Source: Onishia taeanensis (GTDB lineage Bacteria; Pseudomonadota; Gammaproteobacteria; Pseudomonadales; Halomonadaceae). Taken from it: DNA of 64,000 nucleotides. Below are positions 37,169-46,221 of the stretch, one piece after another. The stretch covers positions 147,428-211,427 of the forward strand of contig NZ_QLSX01000008.1 of NCBI RefSeq assembly GCF_003268885.1. Reading direction: 5' to 3'. Position numbers and translations under genes: made by a program. The number at the start of each line of letters is the position of its first letter. The stretch's first letter is position 1. Below the pieces are notes generated by a model. That model ran no database searches and was not told where the DNA came from. It saw only the letters and a list, made by a program, of their open reading frames with translations.

Positions 37169-37804
37169 TCACTGCTTACTCGCGGCGAGGCGCATCCCCA
37201 GAGAGATAAATACAGCGCCGAGGCCTCGGTCCATCCACAAACCGACCTGGCGGTTGCGTTTCAAGAAGTCGCCTAACCGTGCCCCCATCATAATCAGCGG
37301 CGGTTCTATAAAGGCGGCCACAAAGATGATCAGGCTGCCATGCAGGAATAGCTGGGCGCCAACGGGTCCGGCCCCTTCAACGACGAACTGGGGCAACAGG
37401 GCGAGGAAGAAAATCGCCACCTTGGGATTCAGGGCGGACACCAGCACGCCTTGCCAATAGATCGAGTGCTTGCTTACGTCACCAGCGCCTTCTTTTGAGA
37501 TGAAGGCATCACCGCGCGACAGCAGCATTCTGATGCCAAGCCATATCAAATAAACCGCACCCACCCATTTCACGATGGAAAACGCCAACGCGGATGTTGC
37601 AAGGATCGCCGAAAGCCCGGCAGCGGCCATCACCACATGCAACGACGCGCCTGTCCAACTGCCCAGCATCGCCACAAGCCCCTTCTGGCGCCCATGGCGC
37701 AGGGTCTGGCCCAGGATGAAGGCGATATCCGGCCCTGGCGATAAATTGAGCAATACCGCCGTTGATAAGAAGGCCATCCAGTGAACAACCGTGTAGTCAA
37801 ACAT
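37169..37804 (-). CDS. LysE/RhtB-family amino-acid exporter
   Basis: A 211-residue inner-membrane protein with six hydrophobic helices. The family signature is at the N-terminus: LNLSPGPDIAFILGQTLRHG followed by GLVAMLGSWTGASLH, and the mid-protein block VSALNPKVAIFFLALLPQF is conserved. It probably exports an amino acid or homoserine-lactone-like solute. The start is supported by a GGGAGG tract. Monocistronic. Confidence 0.92.
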   Translation of the reverse strand: MFDYTVVHWMAFLSTAVLLNLSPGPDIAFILGQTLRHGRQKGLVAMLGSWTGASLHVVMAAAGLSAILATSALAFSIVKWVGAVYLIWLGIRMLLSRGDAFISKEGAGDVSKHSIYWQGVLVSALNPKVAIFFLALLPQFVVEGAGPVGAQLFLHGSLIIFVAAFIEPPLIMMGARLGDFLKRNRQVGLWMDRGLGAVFISLGMRLAASKQ

Positions 37805-37943
37805 CCCCCCCTCCCCTGGCTATTTCTGTGCTTATGTCAGCAACAGTAACACCAGTGCTACAGGCTCTGCAGGACGTCGTTCCAGCAGCCGGCTTAAAGC
37901 GGCACGATATAGAGTGCACAAACCGTGGGCGGGCCTAATGAGA

Positions 37944-39680
37944 TTAGTGCGACAACGGGCCGGCCTGCTGGACTTGGTTACGACCGCCCACCTTGGCTTT
38001 GTATAGCGCCTCGTCAACGCGTCGTACGAAGTCCCGCTCGGCTTCTTCTGGATCGAACGCTGCCACCCCAAAACTTGCACTGATTCGCCCCACGGCCGCG
38101 TAGGGGTGTTCATACAACGCCTGGCGCAGCCGCTCTGCGAGAGCCAAGGCATCCTGCAATGAGGTTTCCGGCGTCAGGATGGCGAACTCTTCCCCTCCCC
38201 AGCGACTGACGATGTCACTGTCGCGAACCTCGTTTTGCAAGGTCTTTGCCACACCGCGAAGCACGTCATCGCCCACGGCATGTCCGTGGTTGTCGTTAAT
38301 GGACTTGAAGTGGTCCAGGTCCAAGAAGATTAGTGATAACGGGCGGCTGTAGCGTCGAGCCGTCGCACAGGAGATAGCAAGCCGATCATCAAACCCCTGG
38401 CGATTGAATGCCCCCGTCAAGTAGTCCTGCTCGGCGCGCTTGAGGTCGCTGATATCACGAACCATTGAGAAAAAGCCCTGAACATCGCCTTGGGCGTTGC
38501 GCACCGGCGTATAGTCCACCTCTACCGGCGTAACGGTGCCATCCGGATGCGTATAGCGATTCTCAAATGTGACTCGCTCGCCTGCCAGTGCCGACAGCAT
38601 GTAAGGACGGTTTGATTCGAATGCCTCTTGGCCCATGACCTCAGCCACTCGCCTACCGACCAGCTGCTCGGTCGGGAGGTTATACCAGCGGTTGTAGGCG
38701 ACGTTGATCTCGACATAGCGCAATTGATTATCGACGTACGAAATCATAATGGGCAGCGAATCCACCAGCAGGCTGCGCCGGTCGCGCTCACCCTTGAAGA
38801 GGCGGGCATCGGAAAGCGAAGAAGCAAGCACGTGGCTTGCCATATTGAGCAGTTGCAGGTCGCCCTCGTTAAAGGCGTGTGGACGACCTGAATAGACCTT
38901 GAGCACACCGAAGCAGTGCTCCTGATGGACAAGTGGTACCAGAAAGCCTGAACGGAAGCCGACTTGGTCGGCGGCGTCCCTTGCCACGCGAGTATCCTCA
39001 TGGGTATCGCGACAGTAAATCGATTCGCCCTGGCGATAGCAGAGGCCGGATAGGCTGCCCGAAATCGGCAAACGTATCCCCGGTGAGCCGGCGACCCTAC
39101 CGCTGGTGGCGGTATACACCATCTCGCTATCTTCGGGTTCCTCAATCGCGGCGCCATCTGCGCCTGTCACCGCTCGCGCTATATCGGCCACCCGATCGCG
39201 CAGCGCCTGTAAATCCAAACCGGCGGTGCTCACGCGGGTCTGGATCTCGGCCAGGGTCTGCAGTTGCTGGCGTTGCTGCTCGAGGTTGCGGATTGCCGAC
39301 ACATCGCGCAGAGAGGCAATGAAATAGCGCGGCTCGCCCTCGGCGGGAAAAGGGCGAATAGTCCATTCCATACGAAACGGACGGCCGTCCTTGCGGTAGT
39401 TCACGGTCTCGCCTTCAAGCACTTCACCCACCGAACCCGCCGACAGCCGCTGTCGCAGGGTTTGCATCACGCCGCCGTCGGCTTCCTCGCCCTCAAGCAG
39501 TGCTGGCGTTTGCCCCAATAGCTCCTCAGCGGTATAGCCGGTTAGCTCAAGAAAGGCGGGGTTAGCGTAAAGGATGGCCGGGCCAGGATGTGCCAGTCGA
39601 CTATCAGTGATCAGAACCGCTTCACGAACGGTTTCGACGGTGGCTTTCAACAGCTCCTGGTCGTTTATAACGAAATTCAT
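37944..39680 (-). CDS. Diguanylate cyclase with PAS-GAF-PAS-GGDEF domains
   Basis: A 578-residue cytosolic signalling protein without membrane segments. Domains in order: PAS 1 (about 10-125; ITDSRLAHPGPAILYANPAF, with PAC tail YFIASLRDVS), GAF (about 150-300; VPLVHQEHCFGVLKVYSG), PAS 2 (about 310-425), and GGDEF (about 430-570). The active-site signature is GGEEF at residues 495-499, a catalytically competent form. The product-inhibition I-site RxxD (RDSD) lies at 486-489, so feedback control by cyclic di-GMP is expected. The first PAS has the N-L/E-x-L-T-G-Y pattern of sensory LOV-like PAS domains but no cysteine in the flavin position. Start choice at 39680 is by domain fit; the ribosome site is weak. 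Confidence 0.93.
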   Translation of the reverse strand: MNFVINDQELLKATVETVREAVLITDSRLAHPGPAILYANPAFLELTGYTAEELLGQTPALLEGEEADGGVMQTLRQRLSAGSVGEVLEGETVNYRKDGRPFRMEWTIRPFPAEGEPRYFIASLRDVSAIRNLEQQRQQLQTLAEIQTRVSTAGLDLQALRDRVADIARAVTGADGAAIEEPEDSEMVYTATSGRVAGSPGIRLPISGSLSGLCYRQGESIYCRDTHEDTRVARDAADQVGFRSGFLVPLVHQEHCFGVLKVYSGRPHAFNEGDLQLLNMASHVLASSLSDARLFKGERDRRSLLVDSLPIMISYVDNQLRYVEINVAYNRWYNLPTEQLVGRRVAEVMGQEAFESNRPYMLSALAGERVTFENRYTHPDGTVTPVEVDYTPVRNAQGDVQGFFSMVRDISDLKRAEQDYLTGAFNRQGFDDRLAISCATARRYSRPLSLIFLDLDHFKSINDNHGHAVGDDVLRGVAKTLQNEVRDSDIVSRWGGEEFAILTPETSLQDALALAERLRQALYEHPYAAVGRISASFGVAAFDPEEAERDFVRRVDEALYKAKVGGRNQVQQAGPLSH

Positions 39681-39862
39681 TGCCTGCCTATAGCCTGTCT
39701 GGGCCGGATTTTGGATGGTAGCACCGCCCATTGAATACTTGTTCGACAAGGGCTTCCAGGAAGCAGTTTACTATAGCGATTGGCGCTCGATATCGGCTAA
39801 CAAACGACCGATTGCGGCGTATTTATCGGAAGTTGCGCTTAGAAATTGCGGCCAAGCAGCCA

Positions 39863-40207
39863 TCACTCAGTCTGCTGCGTCACTTTCTTAGTATCAAACG
39901 CCAAGCGCCCGGCAATTGCCTGCATTTGCTCAACCGGCTGGTCATAGCTCCAGGCAACGTCGGTAATGCTCGAGAGCGAATAATAGGTGGAATCCCCCTT
40001 GAAGGGGCAATGGGTCACGGTGGAAGACGTCGACAGCTTCGACATGTCCACATCCTCTTTCGGGATGTAGTGGCGGTTTGGATAGCCACGCTCACGCAGT
40101 TCGATGGCACCTTTCGTGTCAGCGATCAGGGTGTCGCCTGAATAGATGCGTACCCGGCGAGTGTGGGGGTGCAGGGTGATGCGGGCAGTGTTTGAGGTAT
40201 CCAGCAC
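39863..40207 (-). CDS. DUF427 domain protein
   Basis: A 114-residue single-domain protein of the DUF427 family, with the core LRERGYPNRHYIPKEDVDMSKL followed by THCPFKGDSTYYS and AWSYDQP. The family is widespread and without an established biochemical role. It lies upstream of, and in line with, no clear operon partner. Confidence 0.88.
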   Translation of the reverse strand: MLDTSNTARITLHPHTRRVRIYSGDTLIADTKGAIELRERGYPNRHYIPKEDVDMSKLSTSSTVTHCPFKGDSTYYSLSSITDVAWSYDQPVEQMQAIAGRLAFDTKKVTQQTE

Positions 40208-40338
40208 TACGCAGGCCCTCTGTGAGATTTCGGTAAGCCTCTAGGCTATCAGGATGTCTGCCTCTGTCACCCCGTGCCTTAGCATGGCGTTATCAACTCT
40301 CTAGTCGTTACCAACTCTCTAGTTCATGCCAGGCTGAT

Positions 40339-41028
40339 TCAGGAAAAGAGGGCCAAGTCGGCTACCTGGTCGATATCCAGATGTATGCCGGGATCGTCGA
40401 CTTCAAGCGCAACGTAGTGCTCACGATGGGCGCGGATCACGTCTTTCGCGCCCTCGTGACGGTTCTTGCCTGCCATGAGGTTGGCAAGCTCAGGCCAGAA
40501 AGCGCGGCCGAACAGCACCGGATGACCGGGACTGCCAGCGTGAACCGGACGCAGGATAAGCTCGCGCCTGGCTTCACGCTGCAAGGCCTTCAGTGTGGCG
40601 AGACGCAGAGCCGGCATGTCGCCAAGCAGGATGGCGGCAGCCTGAACGTCAGCCAGTTCAGCATCTTGCTCTAGCGCTGCGAAGGCGTCACCAATGCTCG
40701 CGCCCAACCCTTTGCTGGCATGAGGCGCGCGTAAAATGGGAGTTGTGGCCGCAAGCCCGAGAGCTCCGGGGTCATCGTCTTCACGCAGCACCACTCTGAT
40801 GACCGGGAAAACGGCCGCAGTAGAGGCCAGGGTAGCGGCGAGCAGACCTTGGCCATTCGGCAGGCTGGCCAAGCGCTTGTCGGCGGTGCCGAAACGGCTT
40901 GAGGTGCCGGCGGCCATGATCACGGCAACGCTCTTCCTGGCGTTTTGCTTTTCCCTCTGTCTTCCGCTCTGGTCGGTGCTCTGGGTGCCCGGATCGTTGC
41001 GCGGATGCGAGTCTGGCGTGGCATTCAT
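40339..41028 (-). CDS. MobA-like nucleotidyltransferase (molybdenum cofactor cytidylyltransferase type)
   Basis: A 229-residue NTP-transferase. The nucleotide-binding signature AVIMAAGTSSRFGTADKRL spans residues 35-53 and the metal-binding LLGDMPAL lies near 140. GSPGHPVLFGRAFWPEL is a conserved block of MocA/MobA-like enzymes that attach CMP or GMP to molybdopterin. The first ~30 residues are polar and non-conserved, so translation may begin later. No molybdoenzyme gene is adjacent, so its target is unclear. Confidence 0.85.
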   Translation of the reverse strand: MNATPDSHPRNDPGTQSTDQSGRQREKQNARKSVAVIMAAGTSSRFGTADKRLASLPNGQGLLAATLASTAAVFPVIRVVLREDDDPGALGLAATTPILRAPHASKGLGASIGDAFAALEQDAELADVQAAAILLGDMPALRLATLKALQREARRELILRPVHAGSPGHPVLFGRAFWPELANLMAGKNRHEGAKDVIRAHREHYVALEVDDPGIHLDIDQVADLALFS

Positions 41029-41287
41029 GGCAGCTTGGGGGTGTCTCCATCAGTCAGGAATGGCGGGGGCTAGCAGCTAGACTAGCGCGCTGGAGTTTAT
41101 ACTGGCCGAACCGCTGACTAGCGCCAAGCAAACCGTCACCGGCAGGTGAATAGGCGTAGGAGCATTCCTGCACGTATGCTGAAGCCATTGATACATCAGC
41201 AATTAAACGAACACCATGACATCACCCATAGCGCATAGCTAGAGCATCATCAATGCGTTGCGGGTGACAAACCGGCAAGGAGTCATT

Positions 41288-42058
41288 ATGGCATCCTCGA
41301 GATTCAAGTCGCGACCGCGCGGCGGAGCTTGGCCGGTAAGGATCGCTTGGCTGGGGGTGGTGCTATTGGTGGCCGCGGCGGCGCTGATGGCGGGCTCAGG
41401 CAGCGCTTACCGCTGGGACTGGGTGTCGCTTAGCACGTCGTTCTCGATGCTGCGACAGGGCGCACACCTGGCGATAGGCGCAGGCGCGTTGGGGCTGGTC
41501 ACAGCGCTGGTTGCGGCCTTCTGTCGACGCTGGCGTCCGGTGATGGTGGGGCTGCTCACCAGTACCGCAGTGGTGGCGCTGGTCGCCCTGCCCGCGCAGA
41601 TGATGCAGCGGGCCCAGACGGTGCCGCCAATCCATGACATTACTACCGATCTCGACAATCCGCCCGCCTTTGAGGCGCTGGCCGCGGCGCGGGAAGCCGC
41701 CCCCAACGAGGTGGCCTATCCACAGGACTTCGCCGACCAGCAACGAGCGGCCTATGGCAGGCTGCACGCGATCACCCTCCCCGTGTCGATGGCTGAGGCC
41801 ATGGCCGCCGTGAAGGCAACGGTAGAGGCACAGGGCTGGGACGTGGCCACCGCTAGCGACTCGAGGCTTGAGGCCACCGCCACCACCCGCTGGTTCGGCT
41901 TCAAGGACGATGTAGCGATCCGCCTGACGCAGACGGACGCCGGGGTTCAGGTCGACATGCGTTCGGCCTCACGCATCGGCAAGAGCGACCTGGGCACCAA
42001 TGCCGCCCGCATCCAGGACTTCCTGGTGGCTCTGGATGCGCGGGTGGCGGCGGACTAG
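41288..42058 (+). CDS. DUF1499 membrane protein
   Basis: A 256-residue protein with three N-terminal hydrophobic helices (about residues 15-35, 50-75 and 80-105) and a C-terminal soluble DUF1499 domain (about 110-255; FADQQRAAYGRLHAITLPVS, then TTRWFGFKDDVAIRL and VDMRSASRIGKSDLGTNAAR). AGGAG lies just before the ATG. The function of the domain is not established. Convergent with the beta-lactamase gene. Confidence 0.87.
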   Translation: MASSRFKSRPRGGAWPVRIAWLGVVLLVAAAALMAGSGSAYRWDWVSLSTSFSMLRQGAHLAIGAGALGLVTALVAAFCRRWRPVMVGLLTSTAVVALVALPAQMMQRAQTVPPIHDITTDLDNPPAFEALAAAREAAPNEVAYPQDFADQQRAAYGRLHAITLPVSMAEAMAAVKATVEAQGWDVATASDSRLEATATTRWFGFKDDVAIRLTQTDAGVQVDMRSASRIGKSDLGTNAARIQDFLVALDARVAAD

Positions 42059-42098
42059 CGGCTAAAAAGTGCCAGTTAGCGTTAGCGTGGGGCTTTGC

Positions 42099-42905
42099 TC
42101 ATTCCGGTGCCGGTAGCGCTTCCAGGCGATGCAGTACGGCTCGGGTGATTGCCTCGCGCTTGGGCAGGTCGGCCATGCGCTCGGGGGTGTCGAGGTTCAA
42201 GGCGAAGAACACCGGGCCGCTGGGCCGCTCGACCCAACCCATCCACCAGCCGACTTGGCCGTCCCAGCCGCTCTTGGCGCGCAGAATCCAGTCACGACCG
42301 GCTTCATTGATCATGATGTCTTTCACCAGCCGCTGGTCGGCTTCGGTGAAAGGCAGCGCCATGTCATAGAGCCGTTCGAGGAAGTCGACCTGCTCGACGG
42401 CGCTGACTCTCAGGCTGCCATCCAGCCAGAAGGTTTCGACATCGTCACCTACCCGGGCGTTGCCATAGCCGATTTCGCCCAGGTAAGCCTGCTCGCGCTC
42501 GCGGCCGATCTGGTTGACCAGACGCTGGAAGACCCAGACGGTGGAGTAGCGCAGCGCCGAGCGTAGGGTCTGGTCCTGATTCCATGCGGGCACATCACGC
42601 TCGGTGCCATCCCAGGGAAACACCTCGAACTCGTCCTCCACAGCGCCGGCATCCAGCGCGAAAAGCGCGTGGGGCACTTTGAAGGTGGACGCCGGCGAGA
42701 GCCGCTCATTGGCACGTCCGGGGTTCACCACGAAGCGCCCTGCACGGCCCTCACGCTTATCGACGATCACCAGCGTGCCGTTGACGGCCTTCTGCTCGGC
42801 GAACACGCCGGCCCAGTCCGGGCGCTGTTGCCAATCATCGGCCGAGGCGTTCAGGGGTATCAGAGCAAGCAGGGCCACAGCGGCCAGGTGAACGAGTCGT
42901 GTCAT
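42099..42905 (-). CDS. Class D (OXA-type) beta-lactamase
   Basis: A 268-residue serine beta-lactamase with a Sec signal peptide (residues 1-22, ending NASA). All class D motifs are intact: STFK with nucleophile Ser73 and Lys76, S-x-V at 121-123, YGN at 147-149, FWLDGSLRVS at 159-168 with the Trp that holds the carboxylated lysine, and KSG at 211-213. It hydrolyses penicillins; spectrum cannot be read from sequence. The codon use matches neighbours and there is no integron, IS or resistance cassette nearby, so it appears to be an intrinsic chromosomal enzyme. Start at 42905 is set by the signal peptide. Confidence 0.93.
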   Translation of the reverse strand: MTRLVHLAAVALLALIPLNASADDWQQRPDWAGVFAEQKAVNGTLVIVDKREGRAGRFVVNPGRANERLSPASTFKVPHALFALDAGAVEDEFEVFPWDGTERDVPAWNQDQTLRSALRYSTVWVFQRLVNQIGREREQAYLGEIGYGNARVGDDVETFWLDGSLRVSAVEQVDFLERLYDMALPFTEADQRLVKDIMINEAGRDWILRAKSGWDGQVGWWMGWVERPSGPVFFALNLDTPERMADLPKREAITRAVLHRLEALPAPE

Positions 42906-43143
42906 GAGATCGGCGTTTCCGTATGGGCGAGCGTTATCATAAGGGCAACGGGAGAGCGTATCGAAAAACGTGACGAAATAGCCGGCAAGGTAGCGTGCGC
43001 AACATAACATGTTGGCCGTTGGGACTATCCTGGCCTTGCAACCGCCCCGGCTCGGTATGTCACGCTGGCACGAAACTGCCTTGTCGCCCAGGACGAGCTA
43101 TCTTCAAGGTTCCCTATATCGGCAAAAAGGAAAGGAGTTTCCC

Positions 43144-43437
43144 ATGAGCGAGAAGAGTGCCTACGAACAGAAGCTGCGCGCCAAGCTGGATGAGCTACAG
43201 GCCGAGGTGGATAAACTGAAGGCGAAAGCCCAGGGTGCCCAGGCCGATGCGCGTATCAAGCAGGAGCAACAGCAGGAGATCGATAAGCTCGAGGAAAGAC
43301 GCGATGAGATGCGCGAGAAGCTCGATGAGCTTCGCAACTCAAGCGACGACGCCTGGGACGACATCAAGGCCGGCGCGGAACGTGCCTGGGACTCTCTGAG
43401 CGACTCCCTGGAGAAAGCGCGTTCCCGCTTCAAGTAA
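43144..43437 (+). CDS. Small coiled-coil stress-response-like protein
   Basis: A 97-residue, highly charged protein that is almost entirely helical. Heptads of Leu/Ala run through residues 8-70 (LRAKLDELQAEVDKLKAKAQ, then IDKLEERRDEMREKLDELR), followed by an amphipathic tail with Trp (DAWDDIKAGAERAWDSLSDS). This form resembles sll1863-type stress proteins. AAAGGAG precedes the ATG; the open frame reaches 43009 but the earlier part has no similarity. It is soluble, with a terminator right behind it. Function unknown. Confidence 0.75.
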   Translation: MSEKSAYEQKLRAKLDELQAEVDKLKAKAQGAQADARIKQEQQQEIDKLEERRDEMREKLDELRNSSDDAWDDIKAGAERAWDSLSDSLEKARSRFK

Positions 43438-43455
43438 TCCACCACCTCATACCTT

Positions 43456-43485
43456 GGGCGCCCTTCTCGGGGGCGCCCTTCTCAT
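43456..43485 (+). terminator. Terminator after the coiled-coil gene
   Basis: GGGCGCCC-TTCTCGG-GGGCGCCC followed by TTCTC, 18 bp after the stop codon. Each arm is itself palindromic. Confidence 0.7.
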
Positions 43486-43506
43486 GCCAACCCTTCTCAT
43501 GCCAAC
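43476..43506. repeat. 15-bp tandem duplication
   Basis: CCCTTCTCATGCCAA occurs twice in tandem directly after the terminator stem. Confidence 0.85.
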
Positions 43507-43596
43507 TCGGCGCGGCCCCCTCACTGCCCCGTTCTTCTCTTCCCTTCACGCAAGGAATGCCGTCGCCCTGACCTTGGCCGTTGTGGGCGACGTCCC

Positions 43597-45105
43597 TCAG
43601 TTATCGCCCTTAGGGGTTGGCTTCCGCGGATCGGTGGCTTTTTCGGCTTTGGCGGCCTCTTCGCCTTCAGGAGCGGTTTCGGTTTTGGCTTCTTCACCTT
43701 CAGAGGCGGCCTCGGTCTTCGCTTCTTCGGCCTTGGCAGCTTGTTCAGCTTCAGCTTCTTCTGCCTTTATGGCTTCTTCTGCCTTAGCCGCTTCTTCGGC
43801 TTCGGCTTCGGCTTCGGCTTCGGCTTCGGCTTCCTCAGCCTCTTCGACAATATCCGCCTCGGGCTGAAGCGGCTCGCCCTCTTCGTCTTGCAGCTGGTAA
43901 TCGTAGGCCGCCTGGAGACCAGACTCTTCTTCGGTGTCTTCCTCTTCGGCCTGGGCGATGTAGCCCGGATAGAATGGCGAGAGGATGGCCACCAAGATGC
44001 CGAGGGCGGAGAACATGGCAAAGGCACTGGCGTAGCCGAATGCGTTCACCAGCATGCCGACGACGGGCGAGCCGGTCGCCTGGCCCAGCGATACGGCCAT
44101 GAAGGGCAGCACCGGCCCTACCGACAGCCGCCCCGGCAACAGGCGGATGCCGGTCATCAGATAGAGGCCCGTCAGGCTCATATAGGCCAAACCGAAGACC
44201 AGCGCAGAAAATGACGCCAGCAGCGACTGACCGGGGCTTGCCGCGAGCAATGCTAGGCTTGCCGCCAGCATCATCAACATCAGGGCATGGGTGATGGGGG
44301 GATTGTTGCGATCGGCCAGGTCAGCCACCACGGCCCCGCCAAGGCCGGCGACACCCACCGCGAGCCACAGCCACCCGGTGGCACCAGCCGGCAGGCCGCC
44401 CAGGGTGACCACCAGATCAGGCGCGAAGATCCAGTAGGCAGCGGAGACGAAGCCCATCACGAAGGCAAACAGCGAGAGCCTGACGAGGCGCGACCACGGC
44501 AGTTCGCTGACCGGAGGCGGCGGAGCGGCGTTCGCCGGCAAGATCCGTGACACCGAGGGCAGGAGAAACCATGCGGCGATCACGCCGATGCCTGCCAGAA
44601 CGGCGAAGGAAATATAGGCGAGGCGCCAGGCACCGGTCAGGAACAGCACCGTTGGCACGGCCACGACCACGCCGATACTAGTGCCCGCGTTCATGACCGA
44701 GCTAACACGCCCGTGCAGCGAGCGCCTGACCAACGCCTGCATGGCCGCCGTGAGCGCTGGCATCATCAGGCCGGTACAGATGCCGCACGCGAACACCCCT
44801 GCACCGAGGGTCAGTGCGCCAGTGGACTGACTGATCAACGCCAGCCCGACGACGCCGAAGGCTCCAGACAGCACCGCCGCATTACGGGCACCGAGATGAT
44901 CGGCAGCGAACGGGGCAACTAGCGTGGCCAGCAGGAAGCTGATGAGGGGCAGCGCGCCGATGATACCGATCACGGATGCCGTGAGTTCCAGCTCATCGCG
45001 AATGGGAGGCACGAACAGGCCGAAGGCAAAACGCGCGAGCCCGAAACTGATCGCGATCAGCGCTGCACCAAAGAGCGCAAACCCGGTACTAGAGAGCGGC
45101 TTCAT
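43597..45105 (-). CDS. MFS transporter with acidic repetitive C-terminal tail
   Basis: A 502-residue protein. Residues 1-385 are a standard 12-helix major-facilitator transporter, with the loop 2-3 signature reduced to DHLGARNAAVLSG. The last ~115 residues are a soluble extension of Glu, Ala and Lys (EAEAEAEAEAEEAAKAEEA, then two EGEEAKTE-like repeats) ending RKPTPKGDN. Such a tail is not part of the family and is probably disordered or a single charged helix. It is encoded by tandem hexamers. AAGGAG precedes the ATG at 45105. The substrate is unknown; the core resembles CynX/YbfB-type members. Confidence 0.85.
   Translation of the reverse strand: MKPLSSTGFALFGAALIAISFGLARFAFGLFVPPIRDELELTASVIGIIGALPLISFLLATLVAPFAADHLGARNAAVLSGAFGVVGLALISQSTGALTLGAGVFACGICTGLMMPALTAAMQALVRRSLHGRVSSVMNAGTSIGVVVAVPTVLFLTGAWRLAYISFAVLAGIGVIAAWFLLPSVSRILPANAAPPPPVSELPWSRLVRLSLFAFVMGFVSAAYWIFAPDLVVTLGGLPAGATGWLWLAVGVAGLGGAVVADLADRNNPPITHALMLMMLAASLALLAASPGQSLLASFSALVFGLAYMSLTGLYLMTGIRLLPGRLSVGPVLPFMAVSLGQATGSPVVGMLVNAFGYASAFAMFSALGILVAILSPFYPGYIAQAEEEDTEEESGLQAAYDYQLQDEEGEPLQPEADIVEEAEEAEAEAEAEAEAEEAAKAEEAIKAEEAEAEQAAKAEEAKTEAASEGEEAKTETAPEGEEAAKAEKATDPRKPTPKGDN
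43798..43833. repeat. Six tandem hexanucleotide repeats (GGCTTC) in the MFS gene tail
   Basis: Six perfect GGCTTC units, read on the minus strand as six Glu-Ala pairs. A change in copy number would keep the frame, so only tail length would vary. Confidence 0.95.
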
Positions 45106-45472
45106 TCGGACTCCTTCTGGCAAGCATCGACACTGGCGGCCCGCTTCGGCTTCAGGTACTGCCCCTGCAGCGCTGACCGCACGCTCTAGTCAAGCAGCAT
45201 ATGAAGGCGCCGACTATCGCAGGCCCGACGGTAACAGACTCACCCCCGCCTTGGCCCGAGCATGAACCAACGATAGACGCTAATGCGCTTAGCGATAGCC
45301 CATTTATCGACGCCACGCATTTTTCCGCAAACCTGGCGGGGCTTGTCGCCAGCGGATCTGGCTAGCCAGGGCGACCACTGTCGCGCAATCAGCGTGATAG
45401 CATGGGCCGATCTCCGATCGTATCCCCCGACCACTCCCGCAACCCGACAGCGGATGTTGCATGGAGTGTTGA
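45106..45472. other. Intergenic region, nothing recognised
   Basis: The 367 bp between the divergent MFS and ygjV genes hold no frame with family resemblance, no clear hairpin terminator and no convincing promoter hexamers. They presumably carry both promoters. Short direct repeats of TTGCATGGA lie at its right end, just before ygjV. Confidence 0.5.
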
Positions 45473-46012
45473 ATGGAATCTTGCATGGAAGAGATCAGCC
45501 CAACATGGCTATTGGGCCAAGGCGTCAGCCTGGTGGCCCTGGCCCTCTGTTTAGTCGCTTTTGCCAGCAAACGCGACGACAAACTGTTCGTACTGCTGCT
45601 GTTCGCCAACGTCGCCTTCGCCGCACAGTTCGCGCTGTTCGGTAGCTGGGTGGCGGCGGGAATCTCGGCGCTGATCGTGCTGCGCATCGCGCTGGTGCGC
45701 CGTTTCCCACGCAACGTCAGGCTTATGCTCGGGATGCTACTGGCCACCCTGGCGGTGGCTATGCTGACCTGGAGCGGCCCGCGAGACATCCCGGCGGTGG
45801 CGGCGGGGCTGCTGGGCACCTGGGGCATGTTCATGCTGCGCGGTATTGCCATGCGCGCCGCCCTGGCGGTGGCGGCGCTATGCTGGGTCGCCAGCAACCT
45901 GCTCGCTGGTTCGATTGGCGGCACCATCGCCGAAAGCCTGATTTTCGTGACTAACGTGATCACCATTATCCGCCTTCGGCGTGATGCCCACCTGCGCTAT
46001 ATCCACGGCTGA
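45473..46012 (+). CDS. ygjV: YgjV-family inner-membrane protein
   Basis: A 179-residue protein with about five or six hydrophobic segments (for example VSLVALALCLVAFASK and VAFAAQFALFGSWVAAGISA), including the family's K-R-D-D-K-L loop and the final NVITIIRLRRDAHLRYIHG. The family (Imp-YgjV) has no known function. A second ATG four codons on (45485) is an equally good start. A degenerate copy of its last ~30 bp is found 3.2 kb downstream at 49237, on the far side of an inserted block. Confidence 0.8.
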   Translation: MESCMEEISPTWLLGQGVSLVALALCLVAFASKRDDKLFVLLLFANVAFAAQFALFGSWVAAGISALIVLRIALVRRFPRNVRLMLGMLLATLAVAMLTWSGPRDIPAVAAGLLGTWGMFMLRGIAMRAALAVAALCWVASNLLAGSIGGTIAESLIFVTNVITIIRLRRDAHLRYIHG

Positions 46013-46146
46013 TGCCGAGACCAGTTGAGGCCGTTGCTGAGACTGTTGCTGAGGCCGTTGCGGAAACAGTGCCTCACTTCATATCGAAGCCGCGCTCGAT
46101 CAGGAAATCCCGCATGTGAGGGCGCAGCTTGGTATCGAACAGTGGG
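45983..46146. repeat. Left copy of imperfect direct repeat flanking the ClC/SBP block
   Basis: Runs from the end of ygjV through the spacer to a 3'-end fragment of nfsA. The right copy is at 49237-49366. The coding parts are close to 80-90% alike by eye, while the spacers differ through GTTGCTGAG-like repeats in this copy. Confidence 0.8.
46074..46146 (-). pseudogene. 3'-end fragment of a second nfsA-type nitroreductase gene
   Basis: Translates as PLFDTKLRPHMRDFLIERGF then DMK and a stop, the same C-terminus as the intact NfsA at 49293 (which has KMK) but with different codon choices. Only about 24 codons remain. It is a relic of the recombination that placed the ClC block here. Confidence 0.85.
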
Positions 46147-46221
46147 ATTAGGCGGCCTATCCTCGCCCCGCCAGGGTCGGTCATCCTTGCAAGGGGTTAC
46201 CGGCCCGCCTACACCTTGAAG

